A DNA stretch of 52,499 nucleotides from Microcaldota archaeon (GTDB lineage Archaea > Micrarchaeota > Micrarchaeia > Micrarchaeales > CABMGC01), in NCBI GenBank assembly GCA_027334165.1, contig DAHWXM010000010.1, positions 1 to 52,499 of the forward strand, given 5' to 3'. Shown piece after piece: positions 31,512 to 39,214 of this stretch. Every line of letters starts with the position of its first letter. Position 1 is the stretch's first letter. Below the pieces are notes generated by a model that worked only from the letters and a program-made list of their open reading frames with translations, searched no databases and was not told where the DNA came from. The position numbers and the translations under genes are program-made.

Positions 31512-31958
31512 ATGTCCTTTGTAAAATTCAAGTACCTGCCGCACACTGCGGATGCCGCGTTTACTGCCTACGGAAAGACAGAGAAGAAGATGATCGAAAA
31601 TGCCGCGGCAGCACTGCTGAACATGATGCTTGATGTAAAGAGGGTTCGCGCCCTAAGGAAAGGCACCGCAAGGGCTGCGATACGCGAGAAGGCAGACACC
31701 ATGGAAAACGTGGTTTGGTTCATACTGCAGGACATACTTTCACTGGTGGACGCAAGGAAACTCGATGCGTATTCTTTCAGGCTCACAGCACTCGATCGCT
31801 CCGGCACCAGCGGTGCATTCACCGCCCGCGGCGAAATACTGTATAAGCGATCCGGCGAAAACCTCGCCCTGATGTCAGTAAAGGCGGTGACACCGCACGG
31901 CATGTCCGTCACCAAAAAGAATGGCATCTATTCGGTAAGCGTTGTCGTTGACGTGTGA
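31512..31958 (+). CDS. Archease
   Basis: Small protein of 148 residues that activates the RtcB RNA ligase in tRNA splicing and repair. FVKFKYLPHTADAAFTAYGK is the N-terminal signature with the His-x-x-Asp metal site. ALMSVKAVTPHGMSV and YSVSVVVDV are the C-terminal block ending in the conserved Asp region. The presence of an intron-bearing tRNA-Tyr in this window gives it an obvious job. RtcB itself is not here. Confidence 0.93.
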   Translation: MSFVKFKYLPHTADAAFTAYGKTEKKMIENAAAALLNMMLDVKRVRALRKGTARAAIREKADTMENVVWFILQDILSLVDARKLDAYSFRLTALDRSGTSGAFTARGEILYKRSGENLALMSVKAVTPHGMSVTKKNGIYSVSVVVDV

Positions 31959-31976
31959 CGTTCCCACATCGGGAAT

Positions 31977-31986
31977 GTATTTAAGG
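31977..31986 (+). promoter_or_regulatory. TATA box of the Nudix-like gene
   Basis: GTATTTAAGG is centred about 26 bases before the ATG at 32008 and lies just after the archease stop, so this gene has its own leaderless promoter. Confidence 0.55.
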
Positions 31987-32007
31987 GCCGCGCGCACATA
32001 CGTAATC

Positions 32008-32505
32008 ATGGAGGAATCCGACGTGCATGAGCTTGTCCTTTCGCTCTCAAAGGTGATGCCAAGGTTCGAGGATGGTAGGATAAATTATGTCGGTGCAGAT
32101 CTGGTACCGTTCGTCATGGTGTTCGTGCGTCACGAGGCGCAAATACTGCTGCTCAGGAGGAGTCTTGCGGTCGAGACCTACAAAGGAAAATGGAGTGTAG
32201 TTACGGGCTTCCTTGATGAACCCGTGCCCATCGCCAACAAGGCTTTGGCCGAGGTGCGCGAGGAACTAGGCGTGAGTGGTGCCGATATACTGTCTTTAGT
32301 TATCGGGAAGCCTTACATCCAGACGGATCCCGACATAAACGGGATGTGGGTGTCCTGCCCTGTAACTGTCACGCTGCGCAGGAAACCAGAAATAAGACTT
32401 GACTTCGAGCACACCGAATACCGATGGGTGCTTCCTGAAGAGGTGAAGATGTTTGAAACAACGCCGCGGCTTTACGATGCGCTGATGCGTTCACTGCCCC
32501 GATGA
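32008..32505 (+). CDS. Nudix-fold protein with degenerate Nudix box
   Basis: A 165-residue protein with Nudix-fold landmarks: FVMVFVRHEAQILLLRRS, GKWSVVTGFLDEP and YRWVLPEEVKMF. The Nudix box reads GFLDEPVPIANKALAEVREE followed by LGV. The first Glu of GX5EX7REUXEEXGU is not at its place and the Arg of REUXEE is Ala, while the metal-binding E-x-x-E-E part is kept. Activity may be weak or altered. The start at 32008 is fixed by the TATA box; an upstream frame from 31942 overlaps archease and is unlikely. Confidence 0.78.
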   Translation: MEESDVHELVLSLSKVMPRFEDGRINYVGADLVPFVMVFVRHEAQILLLRRSLAVETYKGKWSVVTGFLDEPVPIANKALAEVREELGVSGADILSLVIGKPYIQTDPDINGMWVSCPVTVTLRRKPEIRLDFEHTEYRWVLPEEVKMFETTPRLYDALMRSLPR

Positions 32506-32511
32506 GTTTAC

Positions 32512-32850
32512 CTACCTTATTTTGTATACGCTGAGTCCGGGGTTTACCCTGTACTTGAGCTTTATCCCTACCGAGTCTCCCTCCCCTGCGGATTCTACGT
32601 TCTCCCTGTTTATCTGCATGCTCGCCACCTTCTGGCGCACGGCCTCCTCATCATCTCCTATCTCTATCACGTCACCGACGCTGAGGGTGCCAGTCAGGTT
32701 TATAGCGACTACACCTATTCTATCAAAGAAATCTTCAACAACCCCTATCTCCTCCTTCCTGCCAGCACTGACGGAATCTGTCCTTGGGCTGTCACGCTCT
32801 TCCATCGCGTTGAGTGAATCCATTGCACTATCGAGGTCCAGGTTTCCCAT
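32512..32850 (-). CDS. Translation-factor-like beta-barrel protein (EF-Tu domain 2 type)
   Basis: A 112-residue protein. The N-terminal 30 residues are acidic and probably disordered (SPRTDSVSAGRKEEIG). The rest is an EF-Tu domain-2-like barrel: VEDFFDRIGVVAINLTGTLS, VGDVIEIGDD and QINRENVESAGEGDSVGIKL. Stand-alone copies are annotated in many archaea as elongation-factor-like proteins with unknown function. There is no GTPase domain. It could bind a tRNA or a ribosomal partner, but this is not shown. Confidence 0.8.
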   Translation of the reverse strand: MGNLDLDSAMDSLNAMEERDSPRTDSVSAGRKEEIGVVEDFFDRIGVVAINLTGTLSVGDVIEIGDDEEAVRQKVASMQINRENVESAGEGDSVGIKLKYRVNPGLSVYKIR

Positions 32851-33038
32851 CTATCCACGCTATGCTATCCACGGATAAATTAAAATTCGTTGCGCAAGCC
32901 GGAATCACGTGCCATCCCGACTCAAAGACTCACGCCGTGTCTTTATTAAATCAGGGAAGCCGGGAGAGCGATCAGCGCTGAAGGTATCGGTTGTGGGAAT
33001 AGACGAGAGGAAAAGCCTGATGTAATACAAAATCGAAA

Positions 33039-33048
33039 CATATAAGTA
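33039..33048 (+). promoter_or_regulatory. TATA box of the hicBA pair
   Basis: CATATAAGTA is centred about 37 bases before the ATG at 33080, leaving a short leader of about ten bases. Confidence 0.45.
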
Positions 33049-33079
33049 TCTTTAATCCATAATAAAATAGGGCGATAAA

Positions 33080-33313
33080 ATGGAGATGGACATTTACGGA
33101 TTCAAGGCTAAGGTGACCGTAAGCGAAGGTACTTATTCTGGAGAAATAAACGAGCTACATGTCATCACCCAAGGCAAGACCCTGAAGCAGCTCAAGACCC
33201 GCCTCGAAGAGGCTACCGAGTTGACCATAGACGCTATTGTAAAACACCCCTCAGAGGCGAGGAACTATCCTGTTTCAGTCTCAAAGAAACTGGGGTTGAA
33301 GATATATGCCTAA
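33080..33313 (+). CDS. hicB: HicB-like antitoxin (77 aa)
   Basis: Short HicB-type protein with a partial RNase H-like fold: EMDIYGFKAKVTVSEGTYSG, GKTLKQLKTRLEEATELTID. It lacks the C-terminal DNA-binding domain of longer HicB proteins, so self-regulation may be indirect. It precedes and overlaps hicA by eight bases; the antitoxin-first order is common in archaea. An ATG at 33086 is an alternative start. The pair is more AT-rich than its neighbours, consistent with transfer. Confidence 0.82.
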   Translation: MEMDIYGFKAKVTVSEGTYSGEINELHVITQGKTLKQLKTRLEEATELTIDAIVKHPSEARNYPVSVSKKLGLKIYA

Positions 33314-33524
33314 AAGGCCAAGGTATCTCGATATAGCGAAGATCCTGATAAAGTATTACGGCTACGCACCGAAGAGCAAGAAAGGGAGCCATGTCTGGCT
33401 TGCAGACTCTTCTGGGCATCGCGTGACCATCCTTGCCAAGAATGAGCAAGTCAACCTGCATAATTACAAGTCCATACTTAATCAGACAGATCTAAAAGAA
33501 GAAGATATTGAAAAGTATCTCTAG
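33306..33524 (+). CDS. hicA: HicA-like mRNA interferase (72 aa)
   Basis: Double-stranded-RNA-binding-like fold with the catalytic His in KKGSHVWLAD (GSH motif), preceded by a basic helix (LIKYYGYAPKSKKG). A NEQVNLHNYKSILNQTDLKE segment ends the domain. Length and order match HicA, which blocks translation by cutting mRNA until neutralised by HicB. The gene looks whole. It lies 52 bases from tRNA-Cys. Confidence 0.88.
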   Translation: MPKRPRYLDIAKILIKYYGYAPKSKKGSHVWLADSSGHRVTILAKNEQVNLHNYKSILNQTDLKEEDIEKYL

Positions 33525-33576
33525 AATCAAGTGCCTCATCCTCTAGCCAAAAGAGGGCTTATTACTGTCGGTAAGA

Positions 33577-33647
33577 AGCCGGGAGAGGGAATTGAACCCC
33601 CCTTTGCCGCTCTGCAGGCGGCCGCATAGCCAATCTGCCATCCCGGC
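33577..33647 (-). tRNA. tRNA-Cys (GCA)
   Basis: The acceptor stem GCCGGGA pairs with TCCCGGC and the discriminator is T, an identity element of tRNA-Cys. The anticodon arm GCCGC-CTGCAGA-GCGGC gives GCA. CCA is not encoded. The nearest TATA-like element, at 33696-33707, is nearly 60 bases upstream, so a short 5' leader is expected. Confidence 0.93.
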
Positions 33648-33695
33648 ACGTTTTCGACGTGCTGTGCCTTTTGAGGCCTAGCATTATTAGTTCCG

Positions 33696-33707
33696 TATTT
33701 AAATATA
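33696..33707. promoter_or_regulatory. Palindromic TATA element between tRNA-Cys and the CBS gene
   Basis: TATTTAAATATA is nearly the same on both strands. It is about 35 bases before the ATG at 33736 and may also serve tRNA-Cys in the other direction. Confidence 0.45.
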
Positions 33708-33735
33708 TGCGTAACATTATAAGTTTACTGATTGC

Positions 33736-34881
33736 ATGCGCGAAGTGTTTGAAAATATCCCGGAGGCATTCGTGACAAAGACCGCAACTTATGACCAAAA
33801 GGTCCCGATAACAAGCATACTCGGAGACGTAAACAAATTCGGCGCAGTAGTCATAACGAAGGACAAGGAATACTACGGGATAATAGACCACAGGACGCTT
33901 GCAAGATCAAGCACGCTGCGCGTGGATGAGAAATTCACGAGCGGGAAGTTCGCTAGAAAAGTGCCGGTGATAACGAACACTGCATCCGTAGCAGATGCAA
34001 TAAACCTATTTTACCAATCGGCAAGCAAGGCGCTTCCGTACCTAAAGGGTAATGCAATCGCAGGAATAGTGAAGAGGGACGAGATACTCAAGGCGGTGCT
34101 TTCAATGCACCTGCTCTCCAAGACCCGCGTCAATCAGATAATGTCCACTCCGATAATAGGCGTGGATTCTGGCATAAGCATAGCAACCGCTGTCAAGATA
34201 ATGGCCGACAACAGGATAAATAGGCTGGCCGTATTTTCGGGAGGCAAACTTTTCGGAATACTCACCCGCAGCAATGTGGTTAAGTACTCAAGCAAGACTC
34301 TCGGCAGAAGCCCAGAGGTATTGACGTCCGCGAAGATACGCCAAGGCACAGTCGGAGAGATATGCGAGCGCAGTGTCCACGCGATAAGCCATAACGACAA
34401 GGCCGAAGATGCGATACGCGAGCTGGTGAATAGGAAGATATCCTCACTGCTTGTATTGAGAAACAACAAGCCTGTCGGTGTGGTCACGATCCGCGACATA
34501 CTTGAGTCCGTGATAAAGGGATGGCAGACGAAGGAGGACAAGATCATACTGACAGGATTCGACCGCCGCGACGAACAGTACAAAGAAGATGTCGCAGCAT
34601 CGATCTCAAAGATGCTGGATAAGATAAACAGGTTTGGCAAGTTTACCGTGGATTACGCTTCCGTCAACGTCAAGCGCATCAAGCAGAAGGGATACGAAGT
34701 GAAGGCGCGTGTCGCGCTTGGTAAGAGGGGCGTGGTGCACGTATCGGTGTCGGGGTACACGCTTGACAAGACGATGAAGGTCCTCGATTCGAGGCTCTAC
34801 AAGCTCGTAGAGGAGGAAAAGGACACGGCGGTAACGTCGAGGAAGGAGGCCGGTGCAAAGTATGATTATGAAGAGGAATAG
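33736..34881 (+). CDS. CBS-domain protein fused to a ribosome-hibernation-factor-like (HPF/RaiA) domain
   Basis: A 381-residue protein. Four CBS motifs fill residues 1-265: FGAVVITKDKEYYGIIDHRT, KGNAIAGIVKRDEILKAV, RINRLAVFSGGKLFGILTRS and KISSLLVLRNNKPVGVVTIR. The last 110 residues, with ILTGFDRRDEQYKEDVAASI, VNVKRIKQKGYEVKARVALG and VSVSGYTLDKTMKVLDSRLY, follow the beta-alpha plan of RaiA/HPF. CBS modules sense adenine nucleotides, so the likely role is a ribosome-silencing factor gated by energy state (inference). An ATG at 33736 fits a leaderless start. The end overlaps the next gene. Confidence 0.82.
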   Translation: MREVFENIPEAFVTKTATYDQKVPITSILGDVNKFGAVVITKDKEYYGIIDHRTLARSSTLRVDEKFTSGKFARKVPVITNTASVADAINLFYQSASKALPYLKGNAIAGIVKRDEILKAVLSMHLLSKTRVNQIMSTPIIGVDSGISIATAVKIMADNRINRLAVFSGGKLFGILTRSNVVKYSSKTLGRSPEVLTSAKIRQGTVGEICERSVHAISHNDKAEDAIRELVNRKISSLLVLRNNKPVGVVTIRDILESVIKGWQTKEDKIILTGFDRRDEQYKEDVAASISKMLDKINRFGKFTVDYASVNVKRIKQKGYEVKARVALGKRGVVHVSVSGYTLDKTMKVLDSRLYKLVEEEKDTAVTSRKEAGAKYDYEEE

Positions 34882-35341
34882 AGGATACAAGGCGCAATCC
34901 AGCTTTGAACTCTTGATAACGCTCACGATCGGCTTGGCAATCCTCCTGCCTATAGTAACCATAGCATTCATACAGATCTCAAGCGCAAATTCCTCGCTGT
35001 CGGCGATAGAGGCACAGCAGGCATCCGGCAAGCTTGCCAGCATAGCTACGTTGGTTGGCAGCGAAGGTCCTCCAGCAAAGCAGGTTATTCAACTGTCCGT
35101 ACCACCTGGAATAAGGTACATATACATTGGAACTACTAGCAATGGCGTTGGCCATGAGATCATATTCGTCATCAGCTCCCCGAGCGGCCTCAGTTACATA
35201 ACCTCATACACACCGATAAATGTCACAGGCAACCTCGGGGGCATCGCAGCTACCGGTACGTACCTTGTGAATGTGACTTCCTTCTCTTCATGCCCGACAG
35301 CGCCGCAGGTCACCTGTGTGTACATGTCGCCGGTTGTTTAG
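34868..35341 (+). CDS. Type IV pilin-like protein, minor (157 aa)
   Basis: N-terminus MKRNRGYKAQSSFELLITLT: basic leader, then QSSFELLI, a class III signal peptide cleaved by an archaeal prepilin peptidase, then a helix rich in Ile and Leu. The globular part has several N-x-S/T sites and Cys pairs near the end (SSCPTAPQVTCVY). First member of a run of five surface-protein genes; its start overlaps the CBS gene stop. ATGs at 34862 and 34853 are also in frame. Confidence 0.8.
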   Translation: MKRNRGYKAQSSFELLITLTIGLAILLPIVTIAFIQISSANSSLSAIEAQQASGKLASIATLVGSEGPPAKQVIQLSVPPGIRYIYIGTTSNGVGHEIIFVISSPSGLSYITSYTPINVTGNLGGIAATGTYLVNVTSFSSCPTAPQVTCVYMSPVV

Positions 35342-35348
35342 TGTTAAC

Positions 35349-38300
35349 ATGAAGCTACAAATAGCCTTGGAGTATATGGTTATATTTGCCTTCGTGATAC
35401 TGCTGTTCTCTGTAATATTTGTGACCATAGCCAACCAGCGTGCATCTGTGCTTAACGACCAGCTGAATTCGCACATACAGCTGATAGCACAGGATATCGC
35501 AAGCAGGATGGACATAGCCGCGCAATCCGGCAATGGCTACACGTCGACTTTCCAGCTTCCGGAGAGCGGTACAATACAGTACTATTCGCTCAATGTTACC
35601 CGCAACGGAGAGGTGATCGTATCTTCAAGCATCTCAAAACAGACGCTTACCGCCGTTGCATTCAGCCTTGCAGGCAGTGTCACTTCGAATCCCTCCTTCG
35701 AATCGACAAACAGCCCGAACACATTTAGCATACCCGTTTCAAATGGCACAATATCCATAACTAACCTGAATGGCGGCCTCTGCGTTGATTATGCATGCCC
35801 TAGCCTGAGCAATGTCTCAGAGAGCCTGTCAGTCTCTGCGCAGCCGTATCATTCCGCGTGGTTCAATGGAAACCACGGGAACATAAATACCTCAACAACA
35901 TACCCTTCAAATTCTGTCAATGAAAACTTTTCGGTATCCGCATGGGTTTACACGACCGGACAGTGCAGTACTAGCGTGTACTGCGGAATAGTGGATTCCG
36001 AGAATGGCGTTGAGGGGTGGGGTCTCACCGCAAGCCAGACGATAGCAGACTTTTGGATTTACCAGAGCGTCAGCGGAACGACTGCCGACATGGAGTTTGC
36101 GATACCAAACAGGCAATGGACGAACATCGTTGTGACTTACGGGGCATCTGGGAGCAATTACCTAGCAAACGCGTACGTAAACGGGAAGTTGGTAGATGCA
36201 AATGTACTACGGTCTCCGGTCACACTCCCACTGCCTCATGCCCTTCAGATAGGGATAGGCAAGAACAGCAACTCCCGTGTGTTCAACGGCAGCATCGCCA
36301 ACGTGCAGGTGTACAACTCATCCCTTTCGTATTCACAGGCATTGGCACTGTACGATTCAGGCATCGATGGCGCCCCGGTATCGAATTCCGTGATTGCATG
36401 GTATCCGCTCAATGGCAACGCCAATGACTACAGCGGAGTTTCTGGGCCCGGGAGTGCTGTAGGATATGTGCCGTTCGGGACCGTTGCCCAGATATACGCT
36501 AAGGCTATGAACGAGAACGGGCTGCCAATGAACAACACACTGGTCGGGTTCACTTCATCGATGGGAAATCTGTCAGCGAAGGGCAGATTCTATTCAGCAT
36601 ATACGAATACGAGTGGGATAGCGACCGCATTCCTGACACAAGGGCAGAGCGATGGCTACTCCGGAGTTACTGCAACCGCTTTCAACGGTAACCTTTCGAC
36701 ACAACGGTACCTGAAGCTATGGCTCCCTGCGGACACGGGATACGGATCAAATGTGTTCGACGTCAGTGGCTATAATGGCACTGGTGCAATAAGCAACGCG
36801 TCCTGGAGCAGGCCCTCTTCAGCGACGTTTTTCAACGGACACAACAGCTACATAAACGTGCCAAATTCCACTTCGATGAACGTGAGCTATATAACAATGT
36901 CCGCATGGGTGTACTTGACATCATACTCCTGCGGGTCTGATCGCGGGATAATAGCAAACAAGGAGAACTCGTATGAATTCGGTGTAATGTGCAACTCCGG
37001 CTATCTCAGTAGCGCGATATCTCCGAACTGGGCGTGGTACAATTCGCCAGACAAGGTACCGCTTGACAAGTGGACATTTGTTGTCGTTTCATGGGATGGC
37101 GCACACGAGCGCCAATACATAAACGGCGCGCTTGTGTACAACGCAACACCTCCTACTACGGGCGTGATGGTACCAACATCGCAATGCTTCAGGATAGGGG
37201 CAAGGAACGGCTGCGGAGCTCCGGAATCATTCTTCAATGGCTCGATATCAAACGTGCAGGTGTACAAGAACGCTCTTTCATCAAACCAGCTATTCACACT
37301 GTACCAGGAAGGCCTTGGCGCTGTGCCGGTATCCCCAGGCAATGTTGTCGCATGGTATCCTCTGGCAGGAGATGCGATAGATTATTCTGGCCATGGCAAC
37401 AACGGAACCGCATTCAACGTATACACATCTCCACTGCCCCAATCGCTGCAGGAACAGCAAGGCGTAACTCCGATACGCGCCGCACAGCTTACCGGTTCGC
37501 TATCAAAGATAACTCTCTCGAACAACACCGCCCTTCAGCCAAGCGGCTTCGTTGCGGTCAGCATGTGGGTAAATGCGAGTCCGATTCAATCTGGGGTTCC
37601 GGCATTCTTCTCGGAAACTCCCTCCTCAGATAACTACGGCTACTCCCTCTTCCCGCACTCCGGTTATCTCAACTTCACAGTAAAGGATGGCAGCAGCGCA
37701 TGGGGAAGCTGTTCGGCGCAGGGATCCCAGAACATAGAAGACGGATCGAGGCACCTGGTCGCCGGGATATACAACGGTTCGAGCATCTCCGTGTACGTTG
37801 ACGGCCAGCTGGAGGCGCGAAAGTCATGCCCTAACAAGGGGATAAATTACTCAACAAATTCTACCGGCACAATAGCACTGAGCTTCAATGGCATTGCAGG
37901 CAACGTGCAGGTTTACTCGGGAGGGATAACCGACCAGAGCATAGCGTCAGAGTACCAATCTGGACCGACCTCATTTCCACAGAACCAGGCAAGCCTGTCG
38001 GGCTGGTGGCCTCTCGATGGCAGTGCAAACGACTACAGCGCTTACGGCGATAACGGCACGCTCTACACCACAAGCTTCGTGCAGGCCAACCTGTCGTCAT
38101 CCGCACTCACAAACGCGGCATCCGACACATTTGGTCTCAACTTCAACGGCCAGAACAGCTATGCAAGCATCCCTACGTCAAATGCGCTAACATCAAATAA
38201 TTTCACTCTGGATGCATGGGTAAAATGGGACGGCATTAGATATTCCTCTTCAAGCGGTGAAGATTGGGCCGCCATAATTTCCAAAGGATACTTCAACGGT

Positions 38301-38687
38301 GGTGAATACACCGTGCTGCTGCATCGGGTGTCAGGGGCTACTGACACCACCGTAAACTTATATATCAATGGCGTTCTGGCCGTCTCATGGCCAAATTCCG
38401 TGGCGAATACGCAATGGAACATGCTCACATTTACGTACAACGGTAAGGTAGCTAGCATCTTCTACAACGGAATAAACGAAACGCATGCCAGTTACGTATC
38501 ATCCGTTACTGCAGATTCGCTGCCTTTTACAGTGGGTAGTCAGACATCAGGATACTACTGGGGCGGTGGTATTGCAAATGTACAGATGTACAATTCGTCC
38601 CTTTCTGGTGCACAGGTATTGCAGCTTTACAGAAGTCAGATGCCGCCCACGAAGTCTGTGTTTGTGCCATTGAGTTGGTTGCCATGA
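35349..38687 (+). CDS. Giant pilin-like surface protein with four LamG domains and an Ig-like domain
   Basis: About 1112 residues. The N-terminus MKLQIALEYMVIFAFVILLF has the pilin-type leader and single helix; only a two-residue basic leader remains, as in many archaeal pilins. LamG1 is at about 165-335, an invasin/Big-1-like domain at about 375-450 (TVAQIYAKAMNENGLPMNNT), LamG2 at about 490-655, LamG3 at about 715-880 and LamG4 at about 930-1100. Each LamG ends NGSIxNVQVYNxxL and a linker of WYPLNGNANDYSG type. LamG domains bind glycans or proteins, so this may be an adhesin on a pilus or the cell surface. Rich in Asn and Ser, with many glycosylation sites. Confidence 0.88.
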   Translation: MKLQIALEYMVIFAFVILLFSVIFVTIANQRASVLNDQLNSHIQLIAQDIASRMDIAAQSGNGYTSTFQLPESGTIQYYSLNVTRNGEVIVSSSISKQTLTAVAFSLAGSVTSNPSFESTNSPNTFSIPVSNGTISITNLNGGLCVDYACPSLSNVSESLSVSAQPYHSAWFNGNHGNINTSTTYPSNSVNENFSVSAWVYTTGQCSTSVYCGIVDSENGVEGWGLTASQTIADFWIYQSVSGTTADMEFAIPNRQWTNIVVTYGASGSNYLANAYVNGKLVDANVLRSPVTLPLPHALQIGIGKNSNSRVFNGSIANVQVYNSSLSYSQALALYDSGIDGAPVSNSVIAWYPLNGNANDYSGVSGPGSAVGYVPFGTVAQIYAKAMNENGLPMNNTLVGFTSSMGNLSAKGRFYSAYTNTSGIATAFLTQGQSDGYSGVTATAFNGNLSTQRYLKLWLPADTGYGSNVFDVSGYNGTGAISNASWSRPSSATFFNGHNSYINVPNSTSMNVSYITMSAWVYLTSYSCGSDRGIIANKENSYEFGVMCNSGYLSSAISPNWAWYNSPDKVPLDKWTFVVVSWDGAHERQYINGALVYNATPPTTGVMVPTSQCFRIGARNGCGAPESFFNGSISNVQVYKNALSSNQLFTLYQEGLGAVPVSPGNVVAWYPLAGDAIDYSGHGNNGTAFNVYTSPLPQSLQEQQGVTPIRAAQLTGSLSKITLSNNTALQPSGFVAVSMWVNASPIQSGVPAFFSETPSSDNYGYSLFPHSGYLNFTVKDGSSAWGSCSAQGSQNIEDGSRHLVAGIYNGSSISVYVDGQLEARKSCPNKGINYSTNSTGTIALSFNGIAGNVQVYSGGITDQSIASEYQSGPTSFPQNQASLSGWWPLDGSANDYSAYGDNGTLYTTSFVQANLSSSALTNAASDTFGLNFNGQNSYASIPTSNALTSNNFTLDAWVKWDGIRYSSSSGEDWAAIISKGYFNGGEYTVLLHRVSGATDTTVNLYINGVLAVSWPNSVANTQWNMLTFTYNGKVASIFYNGINETHASYVSSVTADSLPFTVGSQTSGYYWGGGIANVQMYNSSLSGAQVLQLYRSQMPPTKSVFVPLSWLP

Positions 38688-39214
38688 AGCTTCAATTTTG
38701 GTCACTTGATGCGATATTCGCTGCCGTGATATTCGGCACCGCGGTTATAATCATGACGTTCGTATGGTACAGCGTGAGCAACCAATTTTCTATAACAAGC
38801 GGATACGGGGTGGAGGGCATGCGCACCCAGCTTCAAAACGCCGAGGCCCGAATATTGGGTAGCGGTACTCCGGGCAACTGGAACTCCTTCATAAACACGT
38901 CAAATACGGCAACATGGTCAAATATAAGCGTTGGACTTGCGATGAACAATTCACTCAATCTCTCAACAAGCAAGGTATTCACCCTAATGGCGATGTCAAA
39001 CTACAACTACCAGGCGACCAAACAAGCCCTTGGCATAGGGTATGACTATTACATAACAATATCAAATTCGCAGTTCAATCTCAGCATCGGCTTGAGCCCA
39101 TTCAATAAGCGTTCGATGTCACAGCAGGTGGCCACCGCTCCAGTAATGGTTGGCGGCTCGCCTGCGGTGATGAAGATAATAGTCTGGACAAACACTACGT
39201 TCGGTGTGGGATGA
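38684..39214 (+). CDS. Pilin-like protein (176 aa)
   Basis: Starts MKLQFWSLDAIFAAVIFGTA at 38684, overlapping the stop of the LamG gene by ATGA. One N-terminal helix is followed by a small Asn/Ser-rich outer domain. The leader is short but has the pilin layout with a charged residue (Asp) five residues or so into the mature helix. No LamG domain. It is probably a minor subunit or tip organiser co-expressed with the giant LamG proteins. The family is not further recognised. Confidence 0.7.
   Translation: MKLQFWSLDAIFAAVIFGTAVIIMTFVWYSVSNQFSITSGYGVEGMRTQLQNAEARILGSGTPGNWNSFINTSNTATWSNISVGLAMNNSLNLSTSKVFTLMAMSNYNYQATKQALGIGYDYYITISNSQFNLSIGLSPFNKRSMSQQVATAPVMVGGSPAVMKIIVWTNTTFGVG

Noticed and set aside
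32930-33030. Short reading frame with KVSVVGIDERKSLM before hicB
   Set aside because: Only about 15 codons from a non-standard CTG, with no domain; it could be a gene remnant but nothing supports a call.
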